Assembly (NCBI RefSeq): GCF_012910705.2
Contig: NZ_WTVG02000040.1
Coordinates: 124,001 to 188,000 of the forward strand
From: Aromatoleum anaerobium
GTDB taxonomy: Bacteria; Pseudomonadota; Gammaproteobacteria; Burkholderiales; Rhodocyclaceae
Reading direction: 5' to 3'
Length of the DNA: 64,000 nt
The notes beneath the pieces were generated by a model, which did no database searches, was not told the DNA's origin, and was given only the letters and a program-made list of their open reading frames with translations. Made by a program: the position numbers and the translations under genes. Shown piece by piece: positions 19,185 through 27,932 of the stretch (within the stretch, counting starts at the first letter, position 1; each line of letters starts with the position of its first letter).

Positions 19185-21538
19185 CCCGACGCCTCCTGCC
19201 GGCGCTGCTGGCGTGGCTCGCGTTCGTCGGCGTATCCGTCGCGGTCGTCAGCCAGACGCGCTTCACGAGCGATCTGTCGGCCTTCCTGCCGGGCAGCCCG
19301 ACCGCCGAGCAGCAGGTCCTCGTCGATCAGCTGCGCGACGGCATGGTGTCGCGCCTGCTGCTGATCGGCATCGAAGGCGGCGACGCGGCGACGCGTTCGG
19401 CGCTGTCGCGCGAACTCGCCCGGCTGCTGCGTGCCGACGCGGCGTTCGGCGTCGTCGCCAACGGCGAAGCGGTACACCGCGAACGCGACCAGGCGCTGCT
19501 GTTCGACAGCCGCTACCTGCTCAGTCCCGCCGTCACGCCGCAGCGCTTCAGCGTCGATGGCCTGCACGCCGCAATCGGCGAGTCGGTCGACCTGCTCGCC
19601 TCGCCGCTGGGCATGCTGACGAAATCACTGCTGCCGCGCGATCCGACCGGCGAGATGATGCAACTCCTCGAACGTCTCGACGGTGACGCCCGTCCCGCGT
19701 TGCGCGATGGCACGTGGGCGTCGCGCGACGGGCGGCGGGCGCTGCTGCTCGCGCAGACACGCGCCGCCGGTTCCGATCTCGACGCCCAACAGGAAGCGAT
19801 CACGAAAGTGCGCGAAGCGTTCACGTCCGTCGCACAGGCGCAGCACGCCGACGGCGCGCGGCTGCTGCTTTCCGGTCCGGGCGTCTTCGCCGTCGCCTCG
19901 CGCGCGACGATCCAGGACGAGGTGTTGCGGCTGACGCTGGTGTCGATCACGCTGATCGTCACGCTGCTGCTGTTCATCTACCGTTCCGCGACCGCGCTGC
20001 TGCTCGGCCTGCTGCCGGTCGTCTCCGGGGCGCTCGCCGGAGTCGTCGCGGTGAGCCTCGGTTTCGGCGTCGTCCACGGCATCACGCTCGGCTTCGGCAC
20101 GACGCTGATCGGCGAAGCGGTCGACTACGCGATCTACCTTTTCGTCCAGTCCGCGCCGGCCGGCGAGCGCACTGAAGCGGGGCGCCGGAACGGCATCGCG
20201 GCGTTCTGGCCGACGATCCAGCTCGGCGTGCTGACGTCGATCTGCGGCTTCGCGACGCTGCTGTTCTCCGGCTTCCCGGGGCTCGCGCAGCTCGGCCTGT
20301 ATTCGGTCGCCGGCCTCGTCGCGGCGGTTGCAACGACGCGCTTCGTGCTGCCGCATCTCTTGCCCTCGGGCTTCGCGATCCGCGATGTCAGTCCGCTCGG
20401 GCTGCAGTTGCAGCACCTGCTGGCGAACGCCCGCCACCTGCGTTGGGGAATCATCGCGCTCGCGCTCGCCGCCGCGGCGGTGATTCACGTCAACCGCGAT
20501 CGGGTGTGGAACCACGAGCTCGCCGCCCTGAGCCCGGTCCCGGCCGCAGACCAGGCCCTCGATCTCGCGCTGCGCAGCGACCTCGGCGCCCCGGACGTGC
20601 GCCATCTCGTCGTCGTCAGCGGTCACGACGCCGAAGCGGCGCTGCAGGCCGCGGAAGCCGTCAGCGCGCGCCTGCAGCGGCTGGTGAACGAAGGGGCGAT
20701 CGGCGGGTTCGAGAGTCCTGCGCTGTATCTTCCGTCCCAGGCGACGCAGCTCGCACGCCGCGCGGGCCTCCCCGAACCCGCCGAACTGGCCCGCCGGCTC
20801 GAACTCGCAACGGCCGGCCTGCCGCTGCCGGCCGCGCGCCTCGCTCCGTTCGTCGCCGATGTCGCCGCCGCGCGCGAACGGGCGCCGCTGACGCGCGCCG
20901 ATCTCGACGGAACGAGCTTCGCCCTCGCCGTCGATTCGCTGCTGATCCCGCAGCGGGACCACTGGATCGCGCTGCTGCCCTTGCGTGCGCCGACCGACGG
21001 CCCCTTTGCGCACGCGATTGACCCGGACCGGGTACGCGCCGCGCTCGATGAGGCGGCCGCCGCGCGCCCCCTGTTCATCGACCTGAAAGGCGAATCCGAC
21101 CGCCTCTATTCCGGTTATCTCAACGAAGCGCTGCTCCTCGCGCTGGCCGGCGTCGCGGCGATCGTCGCGCTGCTCGGGCTCGTGCTGCGCTCGCCTGCCC
21201 GCGTGCTGCGCGTGCTCGCGCCGCTCGTCGCGGCAGGGCTGGTCGTCGTCGCCGGCCTCGTGCTGGCCGGCGTCACGCTGACGATCCTGCATCTGGTCGG
21301 GCTGCTGCTGATCATCGCGGTCGGCTCGAACTACGCGCTCTTCTTCGACGGCAGCGAAGGCGCAGCAGGGCCTGCACCGCGCACGCTCGCGTCGATGCTG
21401 TTCGCAAACCTGACCACCGTCGCCGGTTTCGGCGTGCTGGCGTTTTCGTCGGTGCCGGTGCTGCAGGCGATCGGCAGCACGGTCGGCCCCGGCGCGATCC
21501 TCGCCCTGCTGTTCGCGGCGATCCTGTCGCGCCCGTGA
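19181..21538 (+). CDS. MMPL/RND-family exporter of the pigment cluster
   Basis: Inner-membrane exporter of about 785 residues, thought to move the polyene lipid out of the inner membrane. The topology is two repeats: a first membrane segment at about 5-25, then a periplasmic domain to about 245, then five or six segments to about 400, followed by the same layout in the second half (one segment near 425, periplasmic domain to about 640, then membrane segments to the end). The EAVDYAIYLFVQ and GSNYALFFDG segments correspond to conserved MMPL helices with acidic residues. It overlaps the previous gene by four bases and the next by one to four. Confidence 0.85.
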   Translation: MTRRLLPALLAWLAFVGVSVAVVSQTRFTSDLSAFLPGSPTAEQQVLVDQLRDGMVSRLLLIGIEGGDAATRSALSRELARLLRADAAFGVVANGEAVHRERDQALLFDSRYLLSPAVTPQRFSVDGLHAAIGESVDLLASPLGMLTKSLLPRDPTGEMMQLLERLDGDARPALRDGTWASRDGRRALLLAQTRAAGSDLDAQQEAITKVREAFTSVAQAQHADGARLLLSGPGVFAVASRATIQDEVLRLTLVSITLIVTLLLFIYRSATALLLGLLPVVSGALAGVVAVSLGFGVVHGITLGFGTTLIGEAVDYAIYLFVQSAPAGERTEAGRRNGIAAFWPTIQLGVLTSICGFATLLFSGFPGLAQLGLYSVAGLVAAVATTRFVLPHLLPSGFAIRDVSPLGLQLQHLLANARHLRWGIIALALAAAAVIHVNRDRVWNHELAALSPVPAADQALDLALRSDLGAPDVRHLVVVSGHDAEAALQAAEAVSARLQRLVNEGAIGGFESPALYLPSQATQLARRAGLPEPAELARRLELATAGLPLPAARLAPFVADVAAARERAPLTRADLDGTSFALAVDSLLIPQRDHWIALLPLRAPTDGPFAHAIDPDRVRAALDEAAAARPLFIDLKGESDRLYSGYLNEALLLALAGVAAIVALLGLVLRSPARVLRVLAPLVAAGLVVVAGLVLAGVTLTILHLVGLLLIIAVGSNYALFFDGSEGAAGPAPRTLASMLFANLTTVAGFGVLAFSSVPVLQAIGSTVGPGAILALLFAAILSRP

Positions 21539-22338
21539 TGCCCCGCCGCTACCGCCCGGCCCCGCTGATCAGGCTCTCCATCGCGCTGCATGGCGCGGCC
21601 GCCGGCGGCCTGCTGCTGCAGCCGGACGCCTGGCCGTGGGCCGCGGGCGCGCTCGCGGCGAACCACGCGCTGCTGACCGCTGCCGGCCTGCTGCCGCGCT
21701 GCTGCCTGCTCGGCCCGAACTGGACACGCCTGCCCCCGGCAGCCGCCGCGCGCGGCGAAATCGCGCTGACGATCGATGATGGTCCGGATCCGCACGTGAC
21801 GCCGCGCGTGCTCGACCTGCTCGACCGGCACGGCGCACGGGCGAGCTTCTTCGTCATCGGGAGCCGCGTCGCACAGCACCCGGCACTCGCGCGCGAGATC
21901 GTCGCCCGCGGTCACGCGCTCGAAAACCACAGCGCACATCACCTGAAGAGCTTCTCGCTGCACGGCCCGCGCGGAGTCGAGCGCGAGATTCGGGCAGCGC
22001 AGCAGACGATCGCCGCATGCTGCGGCGACGTCCCGCGCTTCTTCCGCGCCCCGGCCGGGCTGCGCAATCCGTTCCTCGAACCGGTGCTGACCCGCCTCGA
22101 CCTGCAGCTCGCGGCGTGGACGCGCCGCGCCTACGATACCCGCAATGGCGATGCGGGCAACGTCGGCGACCGGCTGCTCGACGGGCTCGCGGGCGGCGAC
22201 ATCCTGCTGCTGCACGACGGCAATGCCGCGCGCAGCCGGCACGGCACGCCGGTGATCCTCGACGTGCTGCCGCGCGTTCTCGCCGCCTGCAAGCTCGCCG
22301 GGCTGCGCGCGGTCACTTTGCGGGCGGCGGTCCGGTGA
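21535..22338 (+). CDS. polysaccharide deacetylase-like (CE4) protein
   Basis: Carbohydrate esterase family 4 enzymes remove N- or O-acetyl groups from sugars. The 267-residue protein has two N-terminal hydrophobic stretches (about 15-60) that may anchor it. The catalytic domain has TIDDGPDPHVTP, with the base and metal-binding Asp pair, the metal-binding NHSAHH, and FRAPAG in place of the common RPPxG. All expected metal ligands appear present. It is embedded in the pigment operon by start/stop overlap on both sides (GTG at 21535 or ATG at 21538), so it probably acts on a glycolipid form of the product. That role is inferred. Confidence 0.8.
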   Translation: MMPRRYRPAPLIRLSIALHGAAAGGLLLQPDAWPWAAGALAANHALLTAAGLLPRCCLLGPNWTRLPPAAAARGEIALTIDDGPDPHVTPRVLDLLDRHGARASFFVIGSRVAQHPALAREIVARGHALENHSAHHLKSFSLHGPRGVEREIRAAQQTIAACCGDVPRFFRAPAGLRNPFLEPVLTRLDLQLAAWTRRAYDTRNGDAGNVGDRLLDGLAGGDILLLHDGNAARSRHGTPVILDVLPRVLAACKLAGLRAVTLRAAVR

Positions 22339-23066
22339 GCGATGCCGTGTTCCGCGCGCTGCTCGATACAGCGAGCGCCGCGTACCGCCCGGCAGGCCCG
22401 TTCGCGTACCACTTCGCGCGCGGCAAGCTCGGGGCGGACCCGCTGTTCCGCCTGCTGCTGCAGCGCGGCATGTTCCCCGCCGCAGCCCGTGTCGTCGATC
22501 TGGGTTGCGGCCAGGGGCTTCTCGCGTCGTGGCTGCTCGCCGCGCGGGGCCTCTACGAGTGCGGCCGGTGGGCGCGGGAGTGGCCGGCGCCGCCGAGGCT
22601 GGTGGGGCTGCGCGGCGTCGACCGCAATCCGCGCGATGTGGCGCGGGCGCGGCGCGCGCTCGCCGAGGATGCGGCGATCGTCGAGATTCGCCAAGGCGAC
22701 ATCGCGACGCTCGAGACAGCGGACTTCGGCCCGGTCGACGTCGTCACGATTCTCGACGTGCTGCACTATCTCGACTTCGCCGCCCAGGAACGCCTGCTGC
22801 GCAAGGTCCGCGACGCGCTGCCTGCCGGCGGGCGCCTTTTCACCCGCGTCGGCGACGCGGACGCCGGCCTGCCGCACCGCCTGTCCACCGCCGTCGACCT
22901 CGCCGTCGCGTTCGCCCGCGGGCACCGCCTGCCGCGGCTGTACTGCCGATCGTCGCGAAGCTGGACCGCGCTCCTCGAAGGGCTCGGCTTCTTGGTACAC
23001 GGCGAGCCGATGGGCAGCGGCAAATCGTTCGCGAACGTGATGCTCGTGGCACAGGTGCCGTTTTGA
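22335..23066 (+). CDS. class I SAM-dependent methyltransferase
   Basis: The 243-residue protein has the SAM-binding motif VVDLGCGQGLLASWLL (about 55-70), an acidic GVDRNPRDV second motif and VVTILDVLHYLDF near 140. Aryl polyene clusters carry a methyltransferase of this size (ApeB-like) that methylates the aryl head group, and that is the likely job here. The GTG start at 22335 overlaps the previous TGA. A 24-72 base gap follows, so the ketosynthase may have its own signal. Confidence 0.8.
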   Translation: MSDAVFRALLDTASAAYRPAGPFAYHFARGKLGADPLFRLLLQRGMFPAAARVVDLGCGQGLLASWLLAARGLYECGRWAREWPAPPRLVGLRGVDRNPRDVARARRALAEDAAIVEIRQGDIATLETADFGPVDVVTILDVLHYLDFAAQERLLRKVRDALPAGGRLFTRVGDADAGLPHRLSTAVDLAVAFARGHRLPRLYCRSSRSWTALLEGLGFLVHGEPMGSGKSFANVMLVAQVPF

Positions 23067-23138
23067 AGCGGTCGCTGCGCTTCAGGCGCGTTGCCGCGAT
23101 TTGCTAAACTAGCGCCTTTGCCCGTCGCCCGAGCCGCC

Positions 23139-24326
23139 GTGAACCCGCTGCTGATCTCCCGCTACACCGCCACCTCCTGCCTCGGCAGAGGCATCGGGCC
23201 GATGCGCGATGCGCTCGCCGTGGGCCGTTCGGGCCTGAAACCCTGCGACCTCGATGGCGTTGCGCTCGAGACCTGGATCGGCGAAGTCGCCGGCGCGGAC
23301 GACGAGGCGCTACCGTCACACCTGCACAGTTTCAACTGCCGCAACAACCGGCTCGCGCAGATCGGTTTCAATCAGGACGGTTTCGCCGACGCGGTGCGGG
23401 ACGCGATGGCGCGCCACGGCGCCGAGCGGATCGGCGTGTTTCTCGGCACCAGCACTGCCGGGATTCTCGAAACCGAGCTCGCCTACCAGCGCCGCGATCC
23501 GCTCACCGGCGCGCTGCCGGTCGATTTCAACTATGCCGGCTCGCACAACCCGTTTTCGGTCGCCGCATTCGTGCAGGCCGCATTCGGGCTCGCCGGGCCG
23601 GCGAACGTCGTGTCGTCGGCCTGTTCGTCGAGCGCAAAAGTATTCGCGTCGGCGCGGCGCATGATCGAGGCCGGACTGATCGACGCGGCGATCGTTGGCG
23701 GCGTCGATTCGCTGTGCCTCACGACGCTGTATGGCTTCGCTTCGCTGGAACTCACCTCGAGGCAGGCGTGCCGGCCATTCGACCTGGAGCGCGACGGCAT
23801 CTCGATCGGCGAAGCGGCTGCGTTCGCGCTGCTCGAACGCGTCAGCGGGCCACTTGCCGACGATGCAATCCTGCTCCTCGGCGTCGGCGAATCGAGCGAC
23901 GCCTATCACATGTCCTCACCACACCCCGAAGGCCTCGGCGCGCGGCGTGCCATGGCAGCGGCCCTCGTCGCCGCCGGGCTGGAACCGGGCGACATCGACT
24001 ACATCAACCTGCACGGCACCGCGACGCCGAGCAACGACAGCGCGGAGAGCCGGGCCGTGCGCGCGCTGTTCGGCGCATCGACGCCATGCAGCTCGACGAA
24101 AGGCGCGACCGGCCACACGCTCGGCGCGGCCGGCGGCGTCGAGGCGGTGATCGCCGCGCTGGCACTGCGTGACGGCTTTCTCCCCGGCAGCCCCAACACG
24201 CGCGATCCGGAGCCGGACATGAACTACCTCCTCGCCAGCCGTCCGGCACCCGTCCGGCGCGTGCTCAGCAACTCGTTCGGGTTCGGCGGCACGAACTGCA
24301 GCCTCGTGCTCGGCCGCGTGCGATGA
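23139..24326 (+). CDS. beta-ketoacyl-ACP synthase (ApeO-like ketosynthase)
   Basis: Condenses malonyl-ACP with the growing chain. The 395-residue thiolase-fold protein has the full Cys-His-His set: Cys162 in VSSACSSSAK, His in NLHGTATPSNDS near 293 and His in KGATGHTLGAAGG near 330. The C-terminal FGFGGTNCSLVLG is typical of FabF/FabB. GTG at 23139 is preferred because it gives the usual NPLLISRYT opening; a TTG at 23091 would add 16 residues. It overlaps the following KS-like gene by four bases, an arrangement like ketosynthase plus chain-length factor in type II polyketide systems. Confidence 0.87.
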   Translation: MNPLLISRYTATSCLGRGIGPMRDALAVGRSGLKPCDLDGVALETWIGEVAGADDEALPSHLHSFNCRNNRLAQIGFNQDGFADAVRDAMARHGAERIGVFLGTSTAGILETELAYQRRDPLTGALPVDFNYAGSHNPFSVAAFVQAAFGLAGPANVVSSACSSSAKVFASARRMIEAGLIDAAIVGGVDSLCLTTLYGFASLELTSRQACRPFDLERDGISIGEAAAFALLERVSGPLADDAILLLGVGESSDAYHMSSPHPEGLGARRAMAAALVAAGLEPGDIDYINLHGTATPSNDSAESRAVRALFGASTPCSSTKGATGHTLGAAGGVEAVIAALALRDGFLPGSPNTRDPEPDMNYLLASRPAPVRRVLSNSFGFGGTNCSLVLGRVR

Positions 24327-25132
24327 CCGGCCCGGTCCGTTCCCTGCCCGGCGCGTGGATCAGCGGCATCGGCCTGCTCGGCCCCGGCCTGCGCGACTGG
24401 CCCGGCGGCGCCGCGATGCTCGCCGGCGAGGCGCCCTGGGTGCCGGCGAATACCGTGCTCAGCGCACCGCAACAGCTGCCCGCGGCCGAGCGCCGCCGTT
24501 CGGTGCGCGTCGTCAAGCTCGCGCTGACCGTCGGCCTCGAGGCCGTCGCCGCGGCCGGAGCCGACGCATCGGGTCTCGCAACGGTGTTCAGTTCGTCCGG
24601 CGGCGACGGCCACAACTGCCACCTGATCTGCGAAGCCCTCGCGTCCGACGACCGCCAGGTCTCGCCGACCCGTTTCCATAACTCGGTGCATAACGCCGCT
24701 GCCGGCTACTGGGGCATCGCGACCGGCGCGACGGCCCCCGCAGCGGTGCTGTGCGCGTTCGACGGCAGCTTCGCCGCGGGGCTGCTCGAAGCGCTGGTGC
24801 AGGTCAGCGTCGAGCGCGTGCCGAGCCTGCTGATCGCCTACGATGCCGACTACCCGGAACCGCTGCGCGCAGCGCGCCCGGTGCCCGATGCGTTCGGCAC
24901 GGCGCTGCTGCTGACGCCGGAACCGGGCGCAACCAACTTTGGCCGCGTGCGTGCGGGGCTGACGACTGCAGCGGCCGACACCCTCGCCGATCCAGCGCTC
25001 GACGCCCTGCGTCGCGCGATTCCCGCCGCCCGCAGCCTGCCGCTGCTCGCCGCGATCGCGCGCGGCGAATCGGGGCGGATCGTGCTCGACTATCTCGACC
25101 ACTCACGCGTCGCGGTCGACTTCACCGCATGA
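24323..25132 (+). CDS. beta-ketoacyl-synthase-like partner protein (KS N-terminal domain, no catalytic Cys)
   Basis: A 269-residue protein related to the N-terminal half of ketosynthases. It keeps the FSSSGGDGHN and RFHNSVHNAAAGYWGIATG blocks but has no Cys-His-His set, and is too short for a complete thiolase fold. Proteins of this type (beta-ketoacyl synthase-like, N-terminal) are common in aryl polyene and flexirubin loci and probably partner the active ketosynthase like a chain-length factor. Start and stop overlap both neighbours by four bases, consistent with strict co-translation with the ketosynthase. Confidence 0.8.
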   Translation: MTGPVRSLPGAWISGIGLLGPGLRDWPGGAAMLAGEAPWVPANTVLSAPQQLPAAERRRSVRVVKLALTVGLEAVAAAGADASGLATVFSSSGGDGHNCHLICEALASDDRQVSPTRFHNSVHNAAAGYWGIATGATAPAAVLCAFDGSFAAGLLEALVQVSVERVPSLLIAYDADYPEPLRAARPVPDAFGTALLLTPEPGATNFGRVRAGLTTAAADTLADPALDALRRAIPAARSLPLLAAIARGESGRIVLDYLDHSRVAVDFTA

Positions 25133-25608
25133 CCCCGCACCCGACGACGCTGGACCGCGCCGCGATCGCGGCGCGCATTCCGCATCACGGCACGATGTGC
25201 CTGCTCGATGCCGTCGACGCGTGGGACAGCGAATCGATCCGCTGCCGCGCGACGAGCCATCGCGATCTGGCGAACCCGCTGCGCGAATTGTCGGGCCTGC
25301 CGGCGACCGCCGCGATCGAATATGCAGCACAGGCGATGGCGGTCCACGGCGCGCTGCTCGCGCCAGCCGACGGCACGCCGCGCGCCGGTTACCTCGCCAG
25401 CGTGCGCAGCGTCGACATCACTGTGGCGCACCTCGACGGCATTGCCGGCGAGCTCGAGGTCCGCGCGGAGCGGCTGACCGGCAACGACAGCCAGGTCTTG
25501 TACAGGTTCATCGTCTCCGCCTCGGGCACGACGCTGGTTTCCGGGCGCGCCGCGGTGATTCTCGATGCGGGCGCGCCCGGCGCCGGCCTTTCCCGGAGCC
25601 CCGCTTGA
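25129..25608 (+). CDS. hotdog-fold dehydratase (ApeP-like)
   Basis: A 159-residue hotdog protein. The opening IPHHGTMCLLDAVDAWD matches the family annotated as FabA/FabZ-related dehydratases of aryl polyene clusters; ELSGLPATAAIEYAAQAMAVHGALL forms the central helix. It likely works with the 100-residue dehydratase at 17310. The ATG at 25129 overlaps the previous stop by four bases, and its own stop overlaps the TTG start of the reductase. Confidence 0.8.
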   Translation: MTPHPTTLDRAAIAARIPHHGTMCLLDAVDAWDSESIRCRATSHRDLANPLRELSGLPATAAIEYAAQAMAVHGALLAPADGTPRAGYLASVRSVDITVAHLDGIAGELEVRAERLTGNDSQVLYRFIVSASGTTLVSGRAAVILDAGAPGAGLSRSPA

Positions 25609-26324
25609 AACGCGCACTGGTCACCGGCGGCAGCGGCGGCATCGGCGCCGCGATCTGCCGCCGCCTCGCAGCCGACGGCTGCCACGTCTTCGTCCATGCC
25701 CACCGCAACCTCGACCAGGCGCATGCGCTCGTCGACGACATCCTCGCGGGCGGCGGCAGCGCGACGCCGGTCGGGTTCGATGTCACCGATGCCGCCGCGA
25801 CATCGGCCGCGCTCGAGGCGTTGCTCGCCGAAGCGCCGATCCAGATCCTCGTGAACAATGCCGGCATCCACGACGACGCGGTGTTCCCAGGCATGCGAGC
25901 GGAACAGTGGCAGCGCGTCATCGACGTGTCGCTGAACGGGTTCTTCAATGTCACTCAGCCGTTGACGATGCCGATGATCCGCACCCGCTGGGGGCGCATC
26001 ATCACGATCTCGTCGGTCGCGGCGATCACCGGCAACCGCGGGCAGACGAACTACGCCGCGGCAAAAGGGGCGCTGCATTCGGCGAGCCGCTCGCTATCGC
26101 AGGAACTCGCGAGCCGCGGCATTACCGTCAATGTCGTCGCGCCGGGAATCATCGACACACTGATGAGCGAAGGCACGTTCGACGCCGCCGCGATCGCCCG
26201 GCTGGTGCCGATGAAGCGCGCCGGCCGCCCGGCGGAAGTCGCCGACCTGGTCGGCTTTCTCGCGTCCGAACAGGCCGCGTACATCAGCGGCCAGGTGATT
26301 TCGATCAACGGCGGGATGATCTAA
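25605..26324 (+). CDS. 3-oxoacyl-ACP reductase (FabG-like SDR)
   Basis: NADPH-dependent reduction of the 3-ketoacyl intermediate. The 239-residue short-chain dehydrogenase has the cofactor loop TGGSGGIG at about 7-14, NNAG near 85, the catalytic Ser in ISSVAAITG and the Tyr-x3-Lys in TNYAAAKGA, followed by the GxIDT segment. TTG at 25605 is the only start that fits the Rossmann fold (LKRALVTGG). It is the last gene of the + strand operon, and its stop overlaps by three bases with the convergent glycosyltransferase stop. Confidence 0.88.
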   Translation: MKRALVTGGSGGIGAAICRRLAADGCHVFVHAHRNLDQAHALVDDILAGGGSATPVGFDVTDAAATSAALEALLAEAPIQILVNNAGIHDDAVFPGMRAEQWQRVIDVSLNGFFNVTQPLTMPMIRTRWGRIITISSVAAITGNRGQTNYAAAKGALHSASRSLSQELASRGITVNVVAPGIIDTLMSEGTFDAAAIARLVPMKRAGRPAEVADLVGFLASEQAAYISGQVISINGGMI

Positions 26325-27184
26325 GTCTGACGGCCGGCCCGCTTGCCGCGGCCGGAAGCGTAGCGCCGCGCCGCGAGCAACGGCAGGCGCAGCAGGAAGC
26401 CGAAGAACAGCCGCGTGTGCATCCACGTCAGCAGCAGGTTGTCGCGCAGGTAGTTGAAATGCGATACGCCGCCCTCGTCGGGCGTGAAGTATCGCACCGG
26501 TGCCTGCAGGTTCACCGGCGGCACGCCGGCCCAGCTCATGCGCACGACCGCCTCCGGGTCGAAATCGAAACGCCGCATCCAGCGCTGCCCGCGCATCACG
26601 CGCGCGAGCGGCGCGATCGGATAGACGCGGAAGCCGAACAGCGAATCGCCGATCCCCGTCCACAGCGTTTCGAGGTTCGCCCACCAGTTCGACACCCGTC
26701 GGCCGCGCACGCGTAGCGCCGGAGCGCTGGCGTCGAACACCGGCATGCCGAGGATCATCGCCTCCGGCCGCGCCTGCGACGCCGCCATGAAGCTCGGGAT
26801 CAGCTCGGCCGGGTGCTGGCCGTCCGAATCCATCGTCAGCACGTGCGTGAAGCCTTCGTGCGCGGCGAGTTCGATGCCGTGGAGCACCGCAGCGCCCTTG
26901 CCGAGGTTTTTCGGCAGCACGATGACCCGCAGCCCCGGGTCGTCGTCCGCCATCACCCGCAGAGCCTCGGTCGTGCCGTCGGTGCTGCCGTCGACGACGA
27001 CCCACACCGGCAGCCATTCCCGGCGCGCTGCGCGCACGGTGTCGAAGACCTTGCTTCCCGGGTTGTAGCTCGGGATCAGCAGCAGGTGGGTCGAGGCGGA
27101 TTCAGCCGCGCTCGGCGCTGCCTGCAGCGTCGTCGTGCCGTCGGGACGACGTTGCGGATGCCGGAAAGTCGGGAAGCGTTGCAT
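26321..27184 (-). CDS. family 2 glycosyltransferase
   Basis: The 287-residue protein has the GT-A fold: LLLIPSYNPGSKV, VVVDGSTDGTTEAL and the metal-binding MDSDGQH near 115. The C-terminus has a hydrophobic and basic stretch (FFGFLLRLPLLAARR) that may bind the membrane. It corresponds to the glycosyltransferase half of ApeJ-type fusions; here the acyltransferase half is a separate gene at 17609. ATG at 27184 is chosen; it overlaps the upstream acyltransferase by 83 bases, which is unusual, and no later start codon precedes the core fold. The donor sugar and acceptor are unknown. Confidence 0.8.
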   Translation of the reverse strand: MQRFPTFRHPQRRPDGTTTLQAAPSAAESASTHLLLIPSYNPGSKVFDTVRAARREWLPVWVVVDGSTDGTTEALRVMADDDPGLRVIVLPKNLGKGAAVLHGIELAAHEGFTHVLTMDSDGQHPAELIPSFMAASQARPEAMILGMPVFDASAPALRVRGRRVSNWWANLETLWTGIGDSLFGFRVYPIAPLARVMRGQRWMRRFDFDPEAVVRMSWAGVPPVNLQAPVRYFTPDEGGVSHFNYLRDNLLLTWMHTRLFFGFLLRLPLLAARRYASGRGKRAGRQT

Positions 27185-27932
27185 GCTGGAGTTCCGCCGC
27201 AAAGTAGTGTTCGAGTTCCCGCATGAATTCCTGCACATCGCGTGCCGGCTCGAAGCGCCTGCCGAGCCGCACGCGGTAGGTAACCGGCATTTCAGGCCGG
27301 CGGAACAGCGGCCAGCCCTTGCACAGGTATGGCGACGCGGTTTCGATGAAGATCGTCTGCACCGGCACTTTCGCGCGGCGTGCGATCAGCCCGACACTGC
27401 TCATCAATGGGTTCACAGGCAGTCTAGTCGTGCGCGTTCCTTCCGGAAAGACCAGCAGGTGACTTCCGGCGGCCAAGTCTTCGGTCGCGCGCATGACCAT
27501 GCGCAGCGGCGAATCGTTGCGGATGTAACGTGCAAGCCGTGCGCCTGCGCCGAGGAAAACGTTGTCCATCAGCCCCGCCTTCATGATGCACGCGACGTCG
27601 GGCAGGCGCGAGATCACCATCACGGCGTCGAGCAGGCACGGATGGTTCGGCGCGAGGATCAGCGGCTCCTGCCCGCGCAGCGCATCGAGTTCGCGCAAAT
27701 CGAAGCGGCACGCGCCGATCAAGGTCAGGAAGCGCAGATAGCCGTGGAAGTTCCAGCTGATCATGCGCCGCCCGAGCTGCCGCCCGAGCGAGCCTGGCAG
27801 CAGCGGCTGCAGCGCCATTGCGAACGGCGTCCACAGCAGGCACACCGTCCCGAGGTAAAAGAGGCCGAGGTGCAGCAGCACGGTCTCGTGCACGACGCGC
27901 AGCCAGCTGCGCCGGATTGCGCGCTCACTCAT
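27102..27932 (-). CDS. 1-acylglycerol-phosphate acyltransferase-like protein (PlsC family)
   Basis: Transfers an acyl chain to a lipid or similar acceptor at the inner membrane. The 276-residue protein has a hydrophobic N-terminal helix (about 12-35), the catalytic NHPCLLD (HX4D) near 97 and FPEGTRT near 160. This matches the lysophospholipid acyltransferase found in aryl polyene loci (ApeD-like). It is translated in an operon with the MipA-like gene (8-base overlap at its start) and the glycosyltransferase, opposite to the biosynthetic operon. Confidence 0.83.
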   Translation of the reverse strand: MSERAIRRSWLRVVHETVLLHLGLFYLGTVCLLWTPFAMALQPLLPGSLGRQLGRRMISWNFHGYLRFLTLIGACRFDLRELDALRGQEPLILAPNHPCLLDAVMVISRLPDVACIMKAGLMDNVFLGAGARLARYIRNDSPLRMVMRATEDLAAGSHLLVFPEGTRTTRLPVNPLMSSVGLIARRAKVPVQTIFIETASPYLCKGWPLFRRPEMPVTYRVRLGRRFEPARDVQEFMRELEHYFAAELQHATLPDFPASATSSRRHDDAAGSAERG

